Notes under the pieces: generated by a model | The model's database searches: none | What the model saw: only the letters and a program-made list of their open reading frames with translations | What the model was told of the DNA's origin: nothing | NCBI GenBank assembly: GCA_022641835.1 | Contig: CP048716.1 | Span: forward strand, 682,001-746,000 | Length of the DNA: 64,000 nucleotides | Direction: 5' to 3' | From: Petasospora fabianii | Lineage: Eukaryota; Ascomycota; Saccharomycetes; Phaffomycetales; Wickerhamomycetaceae | Shown here: one piece after another, positions 46,871 to 56,275 of the stretch | Layout: each line of letters opens with the position of its first letter | Numbering within the stretch: the first letter of the stretch is position 1 | Translations under genes and position numbers: made by a program

Positions 46871-48127
46871 ATGACCAGTGAGACTACTGCCACGGCCAAA
46901 GTTGGTGATCCACCAGCGGCTCCTGATGCTAATAAGGCGCAGCAGGTACTTGCGCAGCAACAGGAGAATGATAACTCCGATGAAGAGGAGTTCTTGTCCG
47001 ATACTGCGGAGGTTATTGATGCTAACGACGCCACCCAATACGCTGAATCCTTTAACTTTGACTTGACACATCAGGATGAGAAAGTATGGCTTGTACGTGT
47101 TCCACGATTCCTAGCTTCCATCTGGAAGGATAAGGAGGCCATGCAGGGGCAAACTTTAGGTAAGATCAGAATCAAAAAGAACATGGAACCACCAACGATG
47201 AAGCTTCAATTAGAAGACACACCAGAAGTACATGAACTTCCACATAATTACGATCTACAATTGAGTCGTGCCACTGTTGAGAACCAATTTGTCTTTGCAG
47301 AGAAGAATTACAAGAGACCAAAACCAGGTGATCCACCTCAACCTGTCAAGTCTGAAACGTCAACGGCTACGATTCCAGGTATCCCTGAGACTGTCGCTGC
47401 ACCAATTCGTCATGAACCAGTAGAAGAGGAAGAACCAGAAGAGGAATTAACCTTAGAGCAAAAGGAATTCCAGAGAAGATTGAGGTTCTTGGAACGTAAG
47501 AAGAGAAGATTCAATAAGTATAAGAACAAAGATGGTACTGAGAAGACGATTCCATTCGTCAAGACTATTCCGAAGCAAACAGCTATGAGAGGTACCATTG
47601 TTCATGAGGCAACAGTAACACCTTCAATCAAGGATCCAAACTATAAGAACATCATTGCTCAAAGAAGTCAATACTTTAGACAAGAACCAAGACCATCTGT
47701 TACTTTGCTTAAAGAGCATTCTGGTGTGTCTCTCAGTAATGCTGGTCTTACAATGAAGACAGATACTTCTACTTTCTTGAAGAAAGAGGACCCAAAGAAG
47801 AACAGAGGAGAAAACAGATCCATTCGTATGCCAGAGAAAGATTTGCTCGATCTCTTATTCAAGCTTTTCGATCAATACGATTATTGGTCTCTTAAGGGTC
47901 TTAAGGAGCGTACAAAGCAACCCGAAGTTTACCTTAAGGAAGTCCTTGATAAGATTGCCGTCTTGATTAAGAAAGGTCCATATTTATCCAAATACGCCTT
48001 GAAGAAAGAGTACAAGGAATTGAAAGACCAAGAGAGAGCAAAGAAGGTTGGCGAACTCGGTGGAGAAGATGAGGAGGAGGAAGATGAGGAAGAAGAAGAA
48101 GATGTGGAAATGGAGGACGTTGTTTGA
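46871..48127 (+). CDS. TFG2: TFIIF beta subunit Tfg2
   Basis: 418-residue small subunit of general transcription factor TFIIF, which binds RNA polymerase II and the initiation complex. The N-terminal dimerisation domain (~55-150) contains KVWLVRVPRFLASIWKD and GKIRI. A charged linker has a Lys/Arg patch (~220-235) and KTIPKQTA. The C-terminal winged helix spans ~323-383 (LFDQYDYWSLKGLKERT). The protein ends in an acidic tail finishing EMEDVV, identical to the end of S. cerevisiae Tfg2. The start ATG at 46871 gives a short acidic N-terminus as expected. It shares a short divergent promoter with PRP18. Confidence 0.96.
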   Translation: MTSETTATAKVGDPPAAPDANKAQQVLAQQQENDNSDEEEFLSDTAEVIDANDATQYAESFNFDLTHQDEKVWLVRVPRFLASIWKDKEAMQGQTLGKIRIKKNMEPPTMKLQLEDTPEVHELPHNYDLQLSRATVENQFVFAEKNYKRPKPGDPPQPVKSETSTATIPGIPETVAAPIRHEPVEEEEPEEELTLEQKEFQRRLRFLERKKRRFNKYKNKDGTEKTIPFVKTIPKQTAMRGTIVHEATVTPSIKDPNYKNIIAQRSQYFRQEPRPSVTLLKEHSGVSLSNAGLTMKTDTSTFLKKEDPKKNRGENRSIRMPEKDLLDLLFKLFDQYDYWSLKGLKERTKQPEVYLKEVLDKIAVLIKKGPYLSKYALKKEYKELKDQERAKKVGELGGEDEEEEDEEEEEDVEMEDVV

Positions 48128-48404
48128 TATTGATATCTGACTTCAAACTTCGAACTAATGAGTATATACCACACTGACTGGTTTTCATGGAATGCATTTT
48201 TACAAAGCAACAATGATAGAAACACTCTTTTGTAGCTATGTATCGAGGTACCCAGCAGTAACAGCATCATTCAAGGGCCAAGCCTCGATCGATATACGCA
48301 CCGATACAGATCTTAATCAGGGGAAATGTGTCAACTTATCTCTTTCCCATATCAAAATCCGCTAATAACCGAGAACAGCCGCCCCACTACCGGAAATAAA
48401 ACGA

Positions 48405-48414
48405 TTTCGCGAAA
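48405..48414. promoter_or_regulatory. TTTCGCGAAA palindrome (3)
   Basis: Exact copy of the 10-bp palindrome, about 190 bp upstream of the RPL38 ATG. Confidence 0.5.
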
Positions 48415-48472
48415 TAAGATAAAAAAACTCCCAAATATGGAAATAAAAATAATTGTGACTGCTCCCATCCAA

Positions 48473-48484
48473 AACATCCGGACA
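48473..48484 (+). promoter_or_regulatory. Rap1/RPG-box-like site of RPL38
   Basis: ACATCCGGACAT differs at one base from the ribosomal-protein-gene box ACATCCGTACAT bound by Rap1 in S. cerevisiae. It lies 119 bp upstream of the ATG. Whether this species uses Rap1 at ribosomal genes is unknown. Confidence 0.4.
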
Positions 48485-48602
48485 TCTCTCATAGTTCTCG
48501 GTTCGACGAGTCGCTGAAAAATCTGGAAATGATCAACACCAAAGCGCACAGAAGGTACTAGTGTTAAAGGGAGGTTCTACACCATATACACACATCACAA
48601 CA

Positions 48603-49086
48603 ATGGCTGTACGTACTGCCAGAATCATCAGATTGAGAGAATGAATTACTGCACGAAAATTATGGCCCAAAGACGCAGACTATGACAGAGTATACAAGGT
48701 CTATGTCAATGAGAGTGGAGATGGATGGAGGAGAGTCAAGATGGATGAAGAGGATCTAAATGAAGTTGAATGAATACGTGCAGTGTGAGCTTCTCTCAGT
48801 TTTGACATATAATTAGATACATATCTATTGAAACGGAGTACTAACAAAAGAATAGAGAGAAATCAAGGACACCAAGCAGTTTTTGGAGTTGACCAAGAGA
48901 GCTGACGTTACCTCTGCTTCCATCAAGACCAACAAGAAGGTCAACGCTGCCGGTAAGGTTATCAAGCAGACCAAGTTCAAGGTTAGAGGTTCCAAGCACC
49001 TTTACACTTTCATCCTTAACGACGAGGAGAAGGCTAAGAAGGTCACCCAGGCTCTTCCATCTACTTTGGAGATCACCACCATCTAA
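48603..49086 (+). CDS. RPL38: 60S ribosomal protein L38, two exons
   Basis: 78-residue protein of the large ribosomal subunit. Exon 1 is just ATG GCT (48603-48608); exon 2 (48856-49086) encodes the remaining residues. The joined start MAREIKDTKQFLELT and the phrases TKFKVRGS and LYTF match eukaryotic L38, and the total length equals S. cerevisiae Rpl38 (78). The 247-nt intron has GTACGT, TACTAAC and AATAG. Exon 2 codons are strongly biased (AAG, GTC, ACC), as expected of a ribosomal protein gene. As I recall, S. cerevisiae RPL38 lacks an intron, so this one is either ancestral or gained. The gene lies between TFG2 and the PEX30/31 gene. Confidence 0.97.
48609..48855 (+). other. Spliceosomal intron of RPL38 (247 nt, phase 0)
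   Basis: Donor GTACGT at 48609, branch TACTAAC at 48839-48845, acceptor TAG ending at 48855. If retained, translation from the RPL38 ATG ends at a TGA at 48642. Box C/D or H/ACA snoRNA signals were looked for and not found. Confidence 0.96.
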
Positions 49087-49353
49087 GTTTACTTGGGTTG
49101 GTTTGTACGATTGAAAAAGGAAAATATAAACAAGGTCATGATTTTTTTCGAAGAAATGGTTGCTTTTTTGTGTAATATCGGTTAAATCAAGTGCTTTGTC
49201 AAATAAATAAAAAAGCATTCGAAAAAAGATATGTGGTTGCTATGTTGTAGACTGTACATGAGCTAGTGTGGGATTTCATTTATGTGCATTGTATGTTGTT
49301 TAAGTTTAAAGTTGAAACAGCTGCATATCGAATAGATGTGAACACGCCACATA

Positions 49354-50883
49354 TTAATCATTCTTTTTATCAGACACTTGGTTGGTAATGATCTCCTCTG
49401 TTGTATCGAGGTTAACTTCTGGCTCTGTAGCATCTTCAATGGCATTATCCAAGGAAGCCTTCACCTTCTCCTTCTCCTTCTCTTTCTCTTTCTCTTTCTC
49501 TTTCTCTTTCTCTTTCTCATCTTGTAACAGCTTAACACTCTCCAAGATTGTAGGCTTATCATCAAATCTAATACTCTTTCTCTTCTTTGGTGTGTTCTCT
49601 TTACTAGAATCTGTCAACCCACTAGCTTGAACGTTTGTAACCTCTGTGATTGGAATAGCAGTGTCTTGTCCCACAGAGAGTGGTTCTGTTAATGATGGAG
49701 TTCTTTGTGTCTTTGGAGCATTGATCGGCACAAGTTCAGCTGTTCTAATCCATCTTCTTCTTCTAGTATATTTAGAGAATGAATCCTCTGTTGATGGTTT
49801 CTTCCAAGTATTATCGTAATAGATGTATCCATCATCAGATGATGGATTTGCAGTAGTTTTAGGTTTCGAACTTGGTAATTGAATAGATCCATCATTAGTC
49901 AAGTCAAGACGCCAGGTCTTATCAACCCATCTCCACATCATACCTGATGCTTCTTCAGTCTCGGGTAATTGGAACTTATCAGTTGGAGAAGATTCATTAA
50001 GGAATTCATCTGTCCATGCTGTACGTTCATAACTGAGCAAATTTGGAGTCCATCCAATACCAAGCCAACGACGTTGATTCTCAAAGAGAACATAAGTGAA
50101 AAGGATCGGTTTACCATCTTTGTTGACGATACCAACTTTCTCATTAGCACGTTTAACAGCGGCAAAGATTCCAGAACTTCTATTTATGTTGATACCACCA
50201 AAGTCCAATCCTGTCAAGTAGAAAGATAAAAGTCTCACGAGACGGAATTTCCAGAGCATCTTGCGTGTTGTCCGTGAGAAAGTTGAGTGGTAAGTGAGTG
50301 CAAAGATTCCAAAGCTGAGTAAGAAGCTGCGTGGTGTGAATAAGATATAGGTGATCATAACGTAAAGTGGAGAGAGGAAAACAGTTGTGAATAGGATACG
50401 CTTGATATCGTAAGATGTCAAGGCGAGTGATGTGATTGGGTTTAAAAAGAGGTCAGCCTTAACATTGAGCGTGGTGAGGAGATGAACAATATCATCGAGT
50501 GTTGGTTTTGTCGTAACGACTTCATCAACGTGTTTGCTAAGCTGAGAATATCCAACGAGCAGTACAACTGCTGAAACATGACCGAAATAAGTGATGATAA
50601 CTTCAAAGTAGAGAACTACCGTTGCGTAAAGAGCAACAACAAGCATACTAAGCCAGACGTCATCATCTGTCCATGTCAAGATACTGAGAAGTTTATCAGA
50701 GATGACAAAGTACGGATAAGCTCTGACGAGTACTTTTGAAACGGTTGTTGGTGTTGATGAAAGCAATGGGGAGCTCTGAGTCTTTGGCTCGCCGCCAATG
50801 CGATCAACGAGGGAAGAAGAGCGACCGGTAAAGGCAGCTCTAGTCTCGACATCACCATCCGGAGGCACGACATTAAGAGACAT
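49354..50883 (-). CDS. PEX30: ER/peroxisome membrane protein with dysferlin domain, Pex30/Pex31 family
   Basis: 509-residue member of the Pex28-32 family, which shapes ER subdomains where pre-peroxisomes and lipid droplets form. Residues ~65-220 hold the hydrophobic reticulon-like segments (near 85-125 and 165-200). The dysferlin (DysF) domain spans ~245-385, with the typical paired aromatic strings VLFENQRRWLGIGW, MMWRWVDKTWRLD, YIYYDNTWKKP and RRRRWIRTAEL. The C-terminus has an alternating Lys-Glu run. S. cerevisiae PEX30 and PEX31 are duplication twins, so this gene would stand for both, and the symbol is a choice. PEX31-TFG2-PRP18 and PEX30-RPL38 are both neighbour sets in S. cerevisiae, and this locus combines them. 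Confidence 0.88.
   Translation of the reverse strand: MSLNVVPPDGDVETRAAFTGRSSSLVDRIGGEPKTQSSPLLSSTPTTVSKVLVRAYPYFVISDKLLSILTWTDDDVWLSMLVVALYATVVLYFEVIITYFGHVSAVVLLVGYSQLSKHVDEVVTTKPTLDDIVHLLTTLNVKADLFLNPITSLALTSYDIKRILFTTVFLSPLYVMITYILFTPRSFLLSFGIFALTYHSTFSRTTRKMLWKFRLVRLLSFYLTGLDFGGININRSSGIFAAVKRANEKVGIVNKDGKPILFTYVLFENQRRWLGIGWTPNLLSYERTAWTDEFLNESSPTDKFQLPETEEASGMMWRWVDKTWRLDLTNDGSIQLPSSKPKTTANPSSDDGYIYYDNTWKKPSTEDSFSKYTRRRRWIRTAELVPINAPKTQRTPSLTEPLSVGQDTAIPITEVTNVQASGLTDSSKENTPKKRKSIRFDDKPTILESVKLLQDEKEKEKEKEKEKEKEKEKVKASLDNAIEDATEPEVNLDTTEEIITNQVSDKKND
49463..49518 (-). repeat. GAGAAA/GAGAAG hexamer repeat coding Lys-Glu in the PEX30 gene
   Basis: About nine Glu-Lys units on the minus strand, near the C-terminus. 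Probably variable in length. Confidence 0.85.
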
Positions 50884-52126
50884 GGCGATGATCTCTTTGT
50901 GTGTTTGTGTTTGTGTTGATGTTCGCTTAGTAGTGTAGGTGGTAGTTATGAGGGAACAAAGCTCTTGTTAATCTTTTGCTGCTTAAAAACGCGAGATGCC
51001 TGTGGCGCTGGACGCAGCCAAGAGGACATCTGTTTAGACCACAATGACCACAATGGTTATAGTGTGTGGTGGTATTTCATATATTTGGGGTTTGAGGTCT
51101 TTAAAGGTCCTGACTCTGTGAATATTTGCCCTCAATTGCTAATGTATTTATACAGTTCACTTAGAAACGCTTAATCTATAGCTATCAATGACCGGCCTAT
51201 ACCATCTGAGTCGGCTTCTTCAGAGACATTTAGACCTTACTACTTTTCAACTTGTCTAAGTAAAAAGTATCTCTGGGATTACTTAGATCCTCATCATTAA
51301 CATGACAGTCATAAAATGATATCAACAAAGGTAAATAAGCGTATTCTCTCGCTAATAACATCTATAACTAATTCTATTAAGACTGTGGTGTGTGGATGTT
51401 TTTTGACAGCCTTCCTGACTCACTAAGTCTGACTGATGGGTAAATCACTGTATGCCTCGAAATCATGTTTATATTATCATTTTTACTAGATAACCCTCAT
51501 TTTCTATTGTTGAATCAATACATAATGCAATGTGTGTTTTCAAAACATTCGAAATGTAGTTCGTGTCGCTTAAAGTGCCACTGCTAATCCCCTGTCATTA
51601 ATGAGGTTGCGCACTTTGAGGGGAAGACTGGCATTGGTGTTAAGATACACACAAAGACTCTAAAAGTAGATAACCCACCATCTTTCTTAACCTCTATATA
51701 TTTCTCCAACTCACCTATTGTATATCTTTCTTTCTCAAAACCAACAATAAACTTAATTAGAAATCTCACGTTATCTCACTCAATGATACGGAGACGTTTC
51801 GACGTACTAGGTCGCTCTCGGTATATTTCCTAATACGGAAATATTCGCGGTGGCGAACTGGCCGCGCGGACCGGAACCAGTGGCGTTGCATCCTTTTCAA
51901 ACAGGAGGTTGGCGGCTTGAAGAACAAGAGCCCATCGACCTCAACTGCTATAAACGGAACACACAACTGGGAACTATCCACTTTTATCGCAGGCACTTTA
52001 ACAAATAGATCAACCGCCACATATATCTGCACTTTCCTGCTCTACCGCCCTACTGCTTCACCCGCTGTATCCCCCTCCCCACATACACATTCAAACAAAG
52101 ACAGAGAGCTCGCTGCTTACAAAACC
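50884..52126. other. Divergent intergenic region PEX30-MUB1
   Basis: 1.24 kb, the second-largest gap. The middle (51180-51560) is AT-rich with no repeat or RNA gene noticed. A PACE-like element is at 51849-51857. The MUB1 frame is open upstream to 51917, but conservation starts at 52127. Confidence 0.55.
51849..51857 (+). promoter_or_regulatory. PACE-like Rpn4 site upstream of MUB1
   Basis: GGTGGCGAA, one base from the proteasome-associated control element GGTGGCAAA bound by Rpn4, 278 bp upstream of the MUB1 ATG. In S. cerevisiae Mub1 with Ubr2 targets Rpn4 for degradation. Confidence 0.45.
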
Positions 52127-54067
52127 ATGAGGGACTCCAACTATAAGAGTGTGTCGCTCAACAAGGCGGCTGTATCCATCACTACGAATCTCTATGATCG
52201 GCGAGCACTGGATGCTACGTGTGATAGGCCTCTCATCAACTCGCTTAATCACCTCACGTTTCTAACTTCGTCTTCCGCCAAGGTGCGCGAGACACTCGCC
52301 ACGGATGGTGGTCTCGAGAGACTGGTGTGTATTCTTCATGAGTGTCATAAGGATATATCTCATTCGGCTCCCAGAGATAAGAATGGTAGAAAGACCATTG
52401 CTGAAGAGAAGACAGACGCGTTGATCGCGTGGAAATGGACATTGGCATTCCAATGTCTGGTACTTGTTGGAACAAGAGGCACTGAGAAGATCCGTGAACG
52501 TGTTGTTCAAGCTGGTGTAATACCAGTTATCGCCACTGTATTGGATAACTATCTCTTGGCAAGCAGGAACTTTGATTCCCTCGCTGACAAGGACCTCGAT
52601 GAGACTTTTGTCTCCCTCGTCAAGAATAACTACTTGAGAGAGAAAAAGGCTAAGGCCAATAATCACAACAATCAATCACAATCATTTACAAGCTATGAAG
52701 ATAATGCCGTCATCGCCAATTATCTGGGTGACAATTCCGAGCTATTACACTACCTGAGTGATCAATCATCTACAAATAACTCGGACATATCAAGTCCCAA
52801 CCTCTTTGATGACAGCATCCCAGCTGTCACTGAACTGCATATTCAACAGAACCTGCATGACATCAACCATACAATTACTTCACCAAGATTTTTCATTCGT
52901 GGTGTCTTGATCCCAAAGGAAGATGACGTGGTTTGGTCTCTTCAGCTTCTGGCATTCATTTCAAAATATTCATCACTTAAGAAGCATCTTCAATCTTCTC
53001 ATTTCATTGATCATCTCTCCTTAAGAGCTTTGCTTGAAAAGGGATCTCTTGATAACGAGAGAGAACTTCGTGCCCCGGGACTCGAAACTGATGATGATGC
53101 TGAGATGGAACTTATCTCTAATTTGTCATCTGATGAGAGCGAACAACAATCTGCTCACACACAAACGCTCCTTCAACAATCACAGTCACAGTCACACCAT
53201 CATCATCATGCTAGTCAGAGACTTGTTGCCTCTCAATCATCTACACAACCATCATCACAAATGGAACCACAAACACAGTCGTCTGATCAAGACGTACTAA
53301 TTCAAGTCTCTAACAATTCATCTGAAGAGATCTCTAATCAACAGGAGGGAAAGTCTGCAGAACTTCCCGACCTTAACGCCAACCTGATTACTCAAACCCA
53401 ACTCTCTGAAACAAACTCCATCACATCCTCCGACTCGAATGGTTGCCTGAGTAAGTCGCTCCTTCATTCTTTGATGAAGTTTGAGAACTGTTGCCAGGGA
53501 CAATCTCGTGAGGAGAAGACATTTTCTCTCATTGAACTCACTATTAAGCTGACAAGCTTTTACTCGGAGAGATGTATGCTTTCAAAGCTTGCCAAGATTA
53601 AATCTTGTCGAGAAGCACGTGAAAAATATCTATCTAAATGGAATTATTCAACTTATTTCCAAACACATTCACCAGATTCAGACCTTGCACCATGTCCACA
53701 GGCATCTAAACAGATCAATGTTTTCCCACTAGTGGAGAAATACACTGTCAAGGCTACAAACTCCTCCGATATGTGTTATTGGTCAGGTGTCATCATGCGT
53801 AACTCTTGTCGTAAGGCTGAGAGTGGTGTTCGTCAATGTGCATTCTTTGATTGTGGTACATGGGAGAAATTCCCTCGTCAGTTTGCTAAATGCAGACGTT
53901 GTAAAAGAACAAAATATTGTTCCAAGGAGTGTCAGCTAAAAGCTTGGGGATACCATAAGCATTGGTGTGTTGATTCCTCTGCTAGTTGTTCTCAATCTAC
54001 ACAGACTGGAACACAAGAGAGAGAAGTTGAAAGAGATGCTGAAGTTAGATTGAATGAGGGGATTTGA
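52127..54067 (+). CDS. MUB1: MYND-finger ubiquitin-ligase cofactor Mub1/SamB
   Basis: 646 residues from the ATG at 52127, chosen because MRDSN followed by KAAVSITT and LYDRRALD matches the true N-terminus of S. cerevisiae Mub1. Mub1 joins the E3 Ubr2 and E2 Rad6 to ubiquitinate Rpn4 and mis-attached Dsn1. The N-terminal ~150 residues are conserved (armadillo-like helices, phrase KWTLAFQCLVLVGTRGTE). The middle carries a His/Gln/Ser-rich disordered insert around 395-480. The MYND zinc finger is at ~571-615 with Cys pairs CAFFDC, CRRC, CSKEC and the final H..HWC. The promoter's PACE-like site would allow feedback from Rpn4. Confidence 0.94.
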   Translation: MRDSNYKSVSLNKAAVSITTNLYDRRALDATCDRPLINSLNHLTFLTSSSAKVRETLATDGGLERLVCILHECHKDISHSAPRDKNGRKTIAEEKTDALIAWKWTLAFQCLVLVGTRGTEKIRERVVQAGVIPVIATVLDNYLLASRNFDSLADKDLDETFVSLVKNNYLREKKAKANNHNNQSQSFTSYEDNAVIANYLGDNSELLHYLSDQSSTNNSDISSPNLFDDSIPAVTELHIQQNLHDINHTITSPRFFIRGVLIPKEDDVVWSLQLLAFISKYSSLKKHLQSSHFIDHLSLRALLEKGSLDNERELRAPGLETDDDAEMELISNLSSDESEQQSAHTQTLLQQSQSQSHHHHHASQRLVASQSSTQPSSQMEPQTQSSDQDVLIQVSNNSSEEISNQQEGKSAELPDLNANLITQTQLSETNSITSSDSNGCLSKSLLHSLMKFENCCQGQSREEKTFSLIELTIKLTSFYSERCMLSKLAKIKSCREAREKYLSKWNYSTYFQTHSPDSDLAPCPQASKQINVFPLVEKYTVKATNSSDMCYWSGVIMRNSCRKAESGVRQCAFFDCGTWEKFPRQFAKCRRCKRTKYCSKECQLKAWGYHKHWCVDSSASCSQSTQTGTQEREVERDAEVRLNEGI

Positions 54068-54351
54068 TGATTACGATTTTGATACATTATTCATTGGTGT
54101 GTGCCTCATCATTGTAACGAGATGATAATAAGAATGAAAAGATGATAAGAGACGATGTTATGACTTACTTTTTTCGTTGTGTTCTGACGCTTCATGAATG
54201 TTTGATTATTCTTTGATAGCCTATGAAGGGTACGTCTAGATGAATGCATATTCTGTTTTTACACATGGCTTGATGATAGATATACATTGTAGATCTACAG
54301 ATGGAGGCGATATTGAAGAAGTTTGCATGTTCATTAAGGTTTACCTTCATT

Positions 54352-55908
54352 TTATTTTTCTTGTTCATCCTCTTCATCATCACTCTCCTCCTCAGAGTCA
54401 GATTCTGTAAAGAACTCCAACATGACACTTCCATTAGGCCAAAGCTGAGTCACATCCTTAACCAACTTATCCTGCTCAACAGGAACCGTATATCTTGGGA
54501 AAGGGGAGTTCAATTCAAACTTGAATGAATGGTTATAGTCTTCATCTGTCTTCAAATCCTTGAGTGTCTCTAATTGTTCCTTGTCTTCATCATCAATCTC
54601 TTTCAAGTGTAACTCTAGGTCAATGAAAGCGTAAACATCATGAAGGGAATGAGAATGTGAAAATCTCTGTGTAATGACATCTCCAGTTGGTAATTTGAAT
54701 CTAATGGTGGTATATTGACCCTTTTGTAACGACTCAAGTCCTTCAAATTTATCCAATAATGATGCATAAAAGATCTTTTTCTGTTCCTTTTCCCAATTAA
54801 TCTTATCATTTTGCTCCTTTTGTTTCTTTTCCTCCAGTTCTTTCTCCTCTTGCTTAATACGATCTGCAATCAAACTCTCTTCATATGCCCTATCTTGCAT
54901 CTCCCTAATCTCTCTGGCAAATTTAAGCTCCTCCATTTCAACCCTTTTACTAATCAATTCAGGTTTGTATCTTTCAATCTCACCATTTAACTTCGAGACA
55001 AATGCATTGAGTGTCTTAATGGATAATCTAGCACATACAGACATTGATGAAATGCCACTTGGTCCCGATGCAACATTACCCAAGAGATATGCAGCGGGGA
55101 CAGCTCTCGTACGCATTGTACGAGAGATTTCCAATCCTTGTGGATGAGCACAATGGGTCATGTATACAATAATTTCCTCTTCTCTGATCAAATTGGATAC
55201 TGCTTCGTTGTTTAAGATACGTTTGACGAATGTATTGGAGAGATCGTTATCTCCCAAGAGGATCAACAGCATGAACTTTGATTCCCTTTTACATTGATCG
55301 AATGCATCGTTGAAATCACCTTTGTAGAACTCAAATGTGGTTTTATCCTGTGTCAATGATTCGTAGTGTTCAATTGGATTGAAGTGGTCACGGCTTGGTG
55401 TAGATGGGATCATATCAGGCGATGGTGGGAAGAAGTAGTTGAATAGATAGACAAATCCAGAGAGGATAAAAGTCAATGTACGAGGGATGAACAAAAGAAT
55501 GAACAAGATAGGTGATTGTGTCATTGATTGAAATCCAAAATGATCAATTTGACGATTAAGTCCAACTTGTTTTCTCCAAAGGTTTGATATTGGACGTACT
55601 ATGGGTAGTTGTGGCAACATCATGTTATGATGTCCATTGTGATTCATACGCATATCGAGAAAATCTTGAAGATTTTGTGGTTGTTGTGGTCTTTGCCTCA
55701 CTGGTGGTGCCTGTGGCTGTTCAATCAATGGCTCTCTAGCGGCTTCTTGTTCTAAATGACCATCAAAGTACTTGGAGAGCGCCACCTCAAGGTTCCAGTA
55801 GTTGTTACGTAGCATCTTAACCACCTTATCGTGCTGCTCCTCCGGGAAAGCCGTAATGACCTGGAACTCATTGAGCTTATCTTGCTCTTCATTAGTAAGA
55901 TCAGACAT
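54352..55908 (-). CDS. UBX2: ER membrane UBX protein Ubx2/Sel1
   Basis: 518-residue ERAD factor that recruits Cdc48 to the Hrd1 and Doa10 ligases and also clears stalled mitochondrial import. A UBA domain covers ~5-50 (KLNEFQVITAFPEE, nearly the same as S. cerevisiae Ubx2). A membrane hairpin spans ~128-165 (PILFILLFIPRTLTFIL). A thioredoxin-like UAS domain follows (~190-320; FMLLILLGDNDLS), then a charged coiled coil (~330-395) and the UBX domain (~405-495) with the loop FPRYTV and QLWPNGSVMLEF. It ends in an acidic tail. The length is close to the family's. Confidence 0.94.
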   Translation of the reverse strand: MSDLTNEEQDKLNEFQVITAFPEEQHDKVVKMLRNNYWNLEVALSKYFDGHLEQEAAREPLIEQPQAPPVRQRPQQPQNLQDFLDMRMNHNGHHNMMLPQLPIVRPISNLWRKQVGLNRQIDHFGFQSMTQSPILFILLFIPRTLTFILSGFVYLFNYFFPPSPDMIPSTPSRDHFNPIEHYESLTQDKTTFEFYKGDFNDAFDQCKRESKFMLLILLGDNDLSNTFVKRILNNEAVSNLIREEEIIVYMTHCAHPQGLEISRTMRTRAVPAAYLLGNVASGPSGISSMSVCARLSIKTLNAFVSKLNGEIERYKPELISKRVEMEELKFAREIREMQDRAYEESLIADRIKQEEKELEEKKQKEQNDKINWEKEQKKIFYASLLDKFEGLESLQKGQYTTIRFKLPTGDVITQRFSHSHSLHDVYAFIDLELHLKEIDDEDKEQLETLKDLKTDEDYNHSFKFELNSPFPRYTVPVEQDKLVKDVTQLWPNGSVMLEFFTESDSEEESDDEEDEQEK

Positions 55909-56165
55909 TTGAAACAGTGGTTATAACGTGTCTTCATAGATTAGATCAAAGTGTACAGCCGATTTGATGGGTTCTCTAATAAACTCCAAAGGCGCGCGCA
56001 CCGCGAACCTCACTTAAACTAATAATGAGCACTTATTGATAAGGATGGACTGATAACTAGGCCTACTATCAGTTCTAATGTTTATTTGATCAGTGAGTAG
56101 TCAAGAGACATTAGATTATAAACAGTTATGAGAGCAAAAAAAAGCAAAAAAATGAAACGAAATAA

Positions 56166-56275
56166 GGGCCGAGCAGGGAATTGAACCCTGGACCACTCAC
56201 ATGTCTGTGCTTAATTAGATCGAGTGAACCCGATCTTCGCCCAAAGCGAGTATCATACCACTAGACCACGCGGCC
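56166..56275 (-). tRNA. tRNA-Pro (UGG) with 38-nt intron
   Basis: Read on the minus strand from 56275: acceptor GGCCGCG pairs with CTCGGCC, with one mismatch at the second-last pair of the stem, where yeast tRNA-Pro also has one. The D region GGTCTAGTGGTATGAT matches yeast tRNA-Pro. The anticodon stem CTCGC/GTGAG closes the loop TTTGGGT with TGG at 56243-56241. The T arm is CAGGG-TTCAATT-CCCTG. The intron (56239-56202) begins one base after the anticodon, the normal place. Mature length is 72 nt before CCA. T-runs at about 56145-56154 and 56135-56143 would terminate RNA polymerase III. Confidence 0.95.

Larger units (their letters stand above)
48128..48602. other. RPL38 promoter region
   Basis: 475 bp with TTTCGCGAAA at 48405-48414, a T/A-rich segment, and an RPG-box-like ACATCCGGACAT at 48473-48484. 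Confidence 0.6.

Noticed and set aside
48609-48855. Intron-encoded snoRNA in RPL38
   Set aside because: No paired C (RTGATGA) and D (CTGA) boxes and no ANANNA/ACA layout found.
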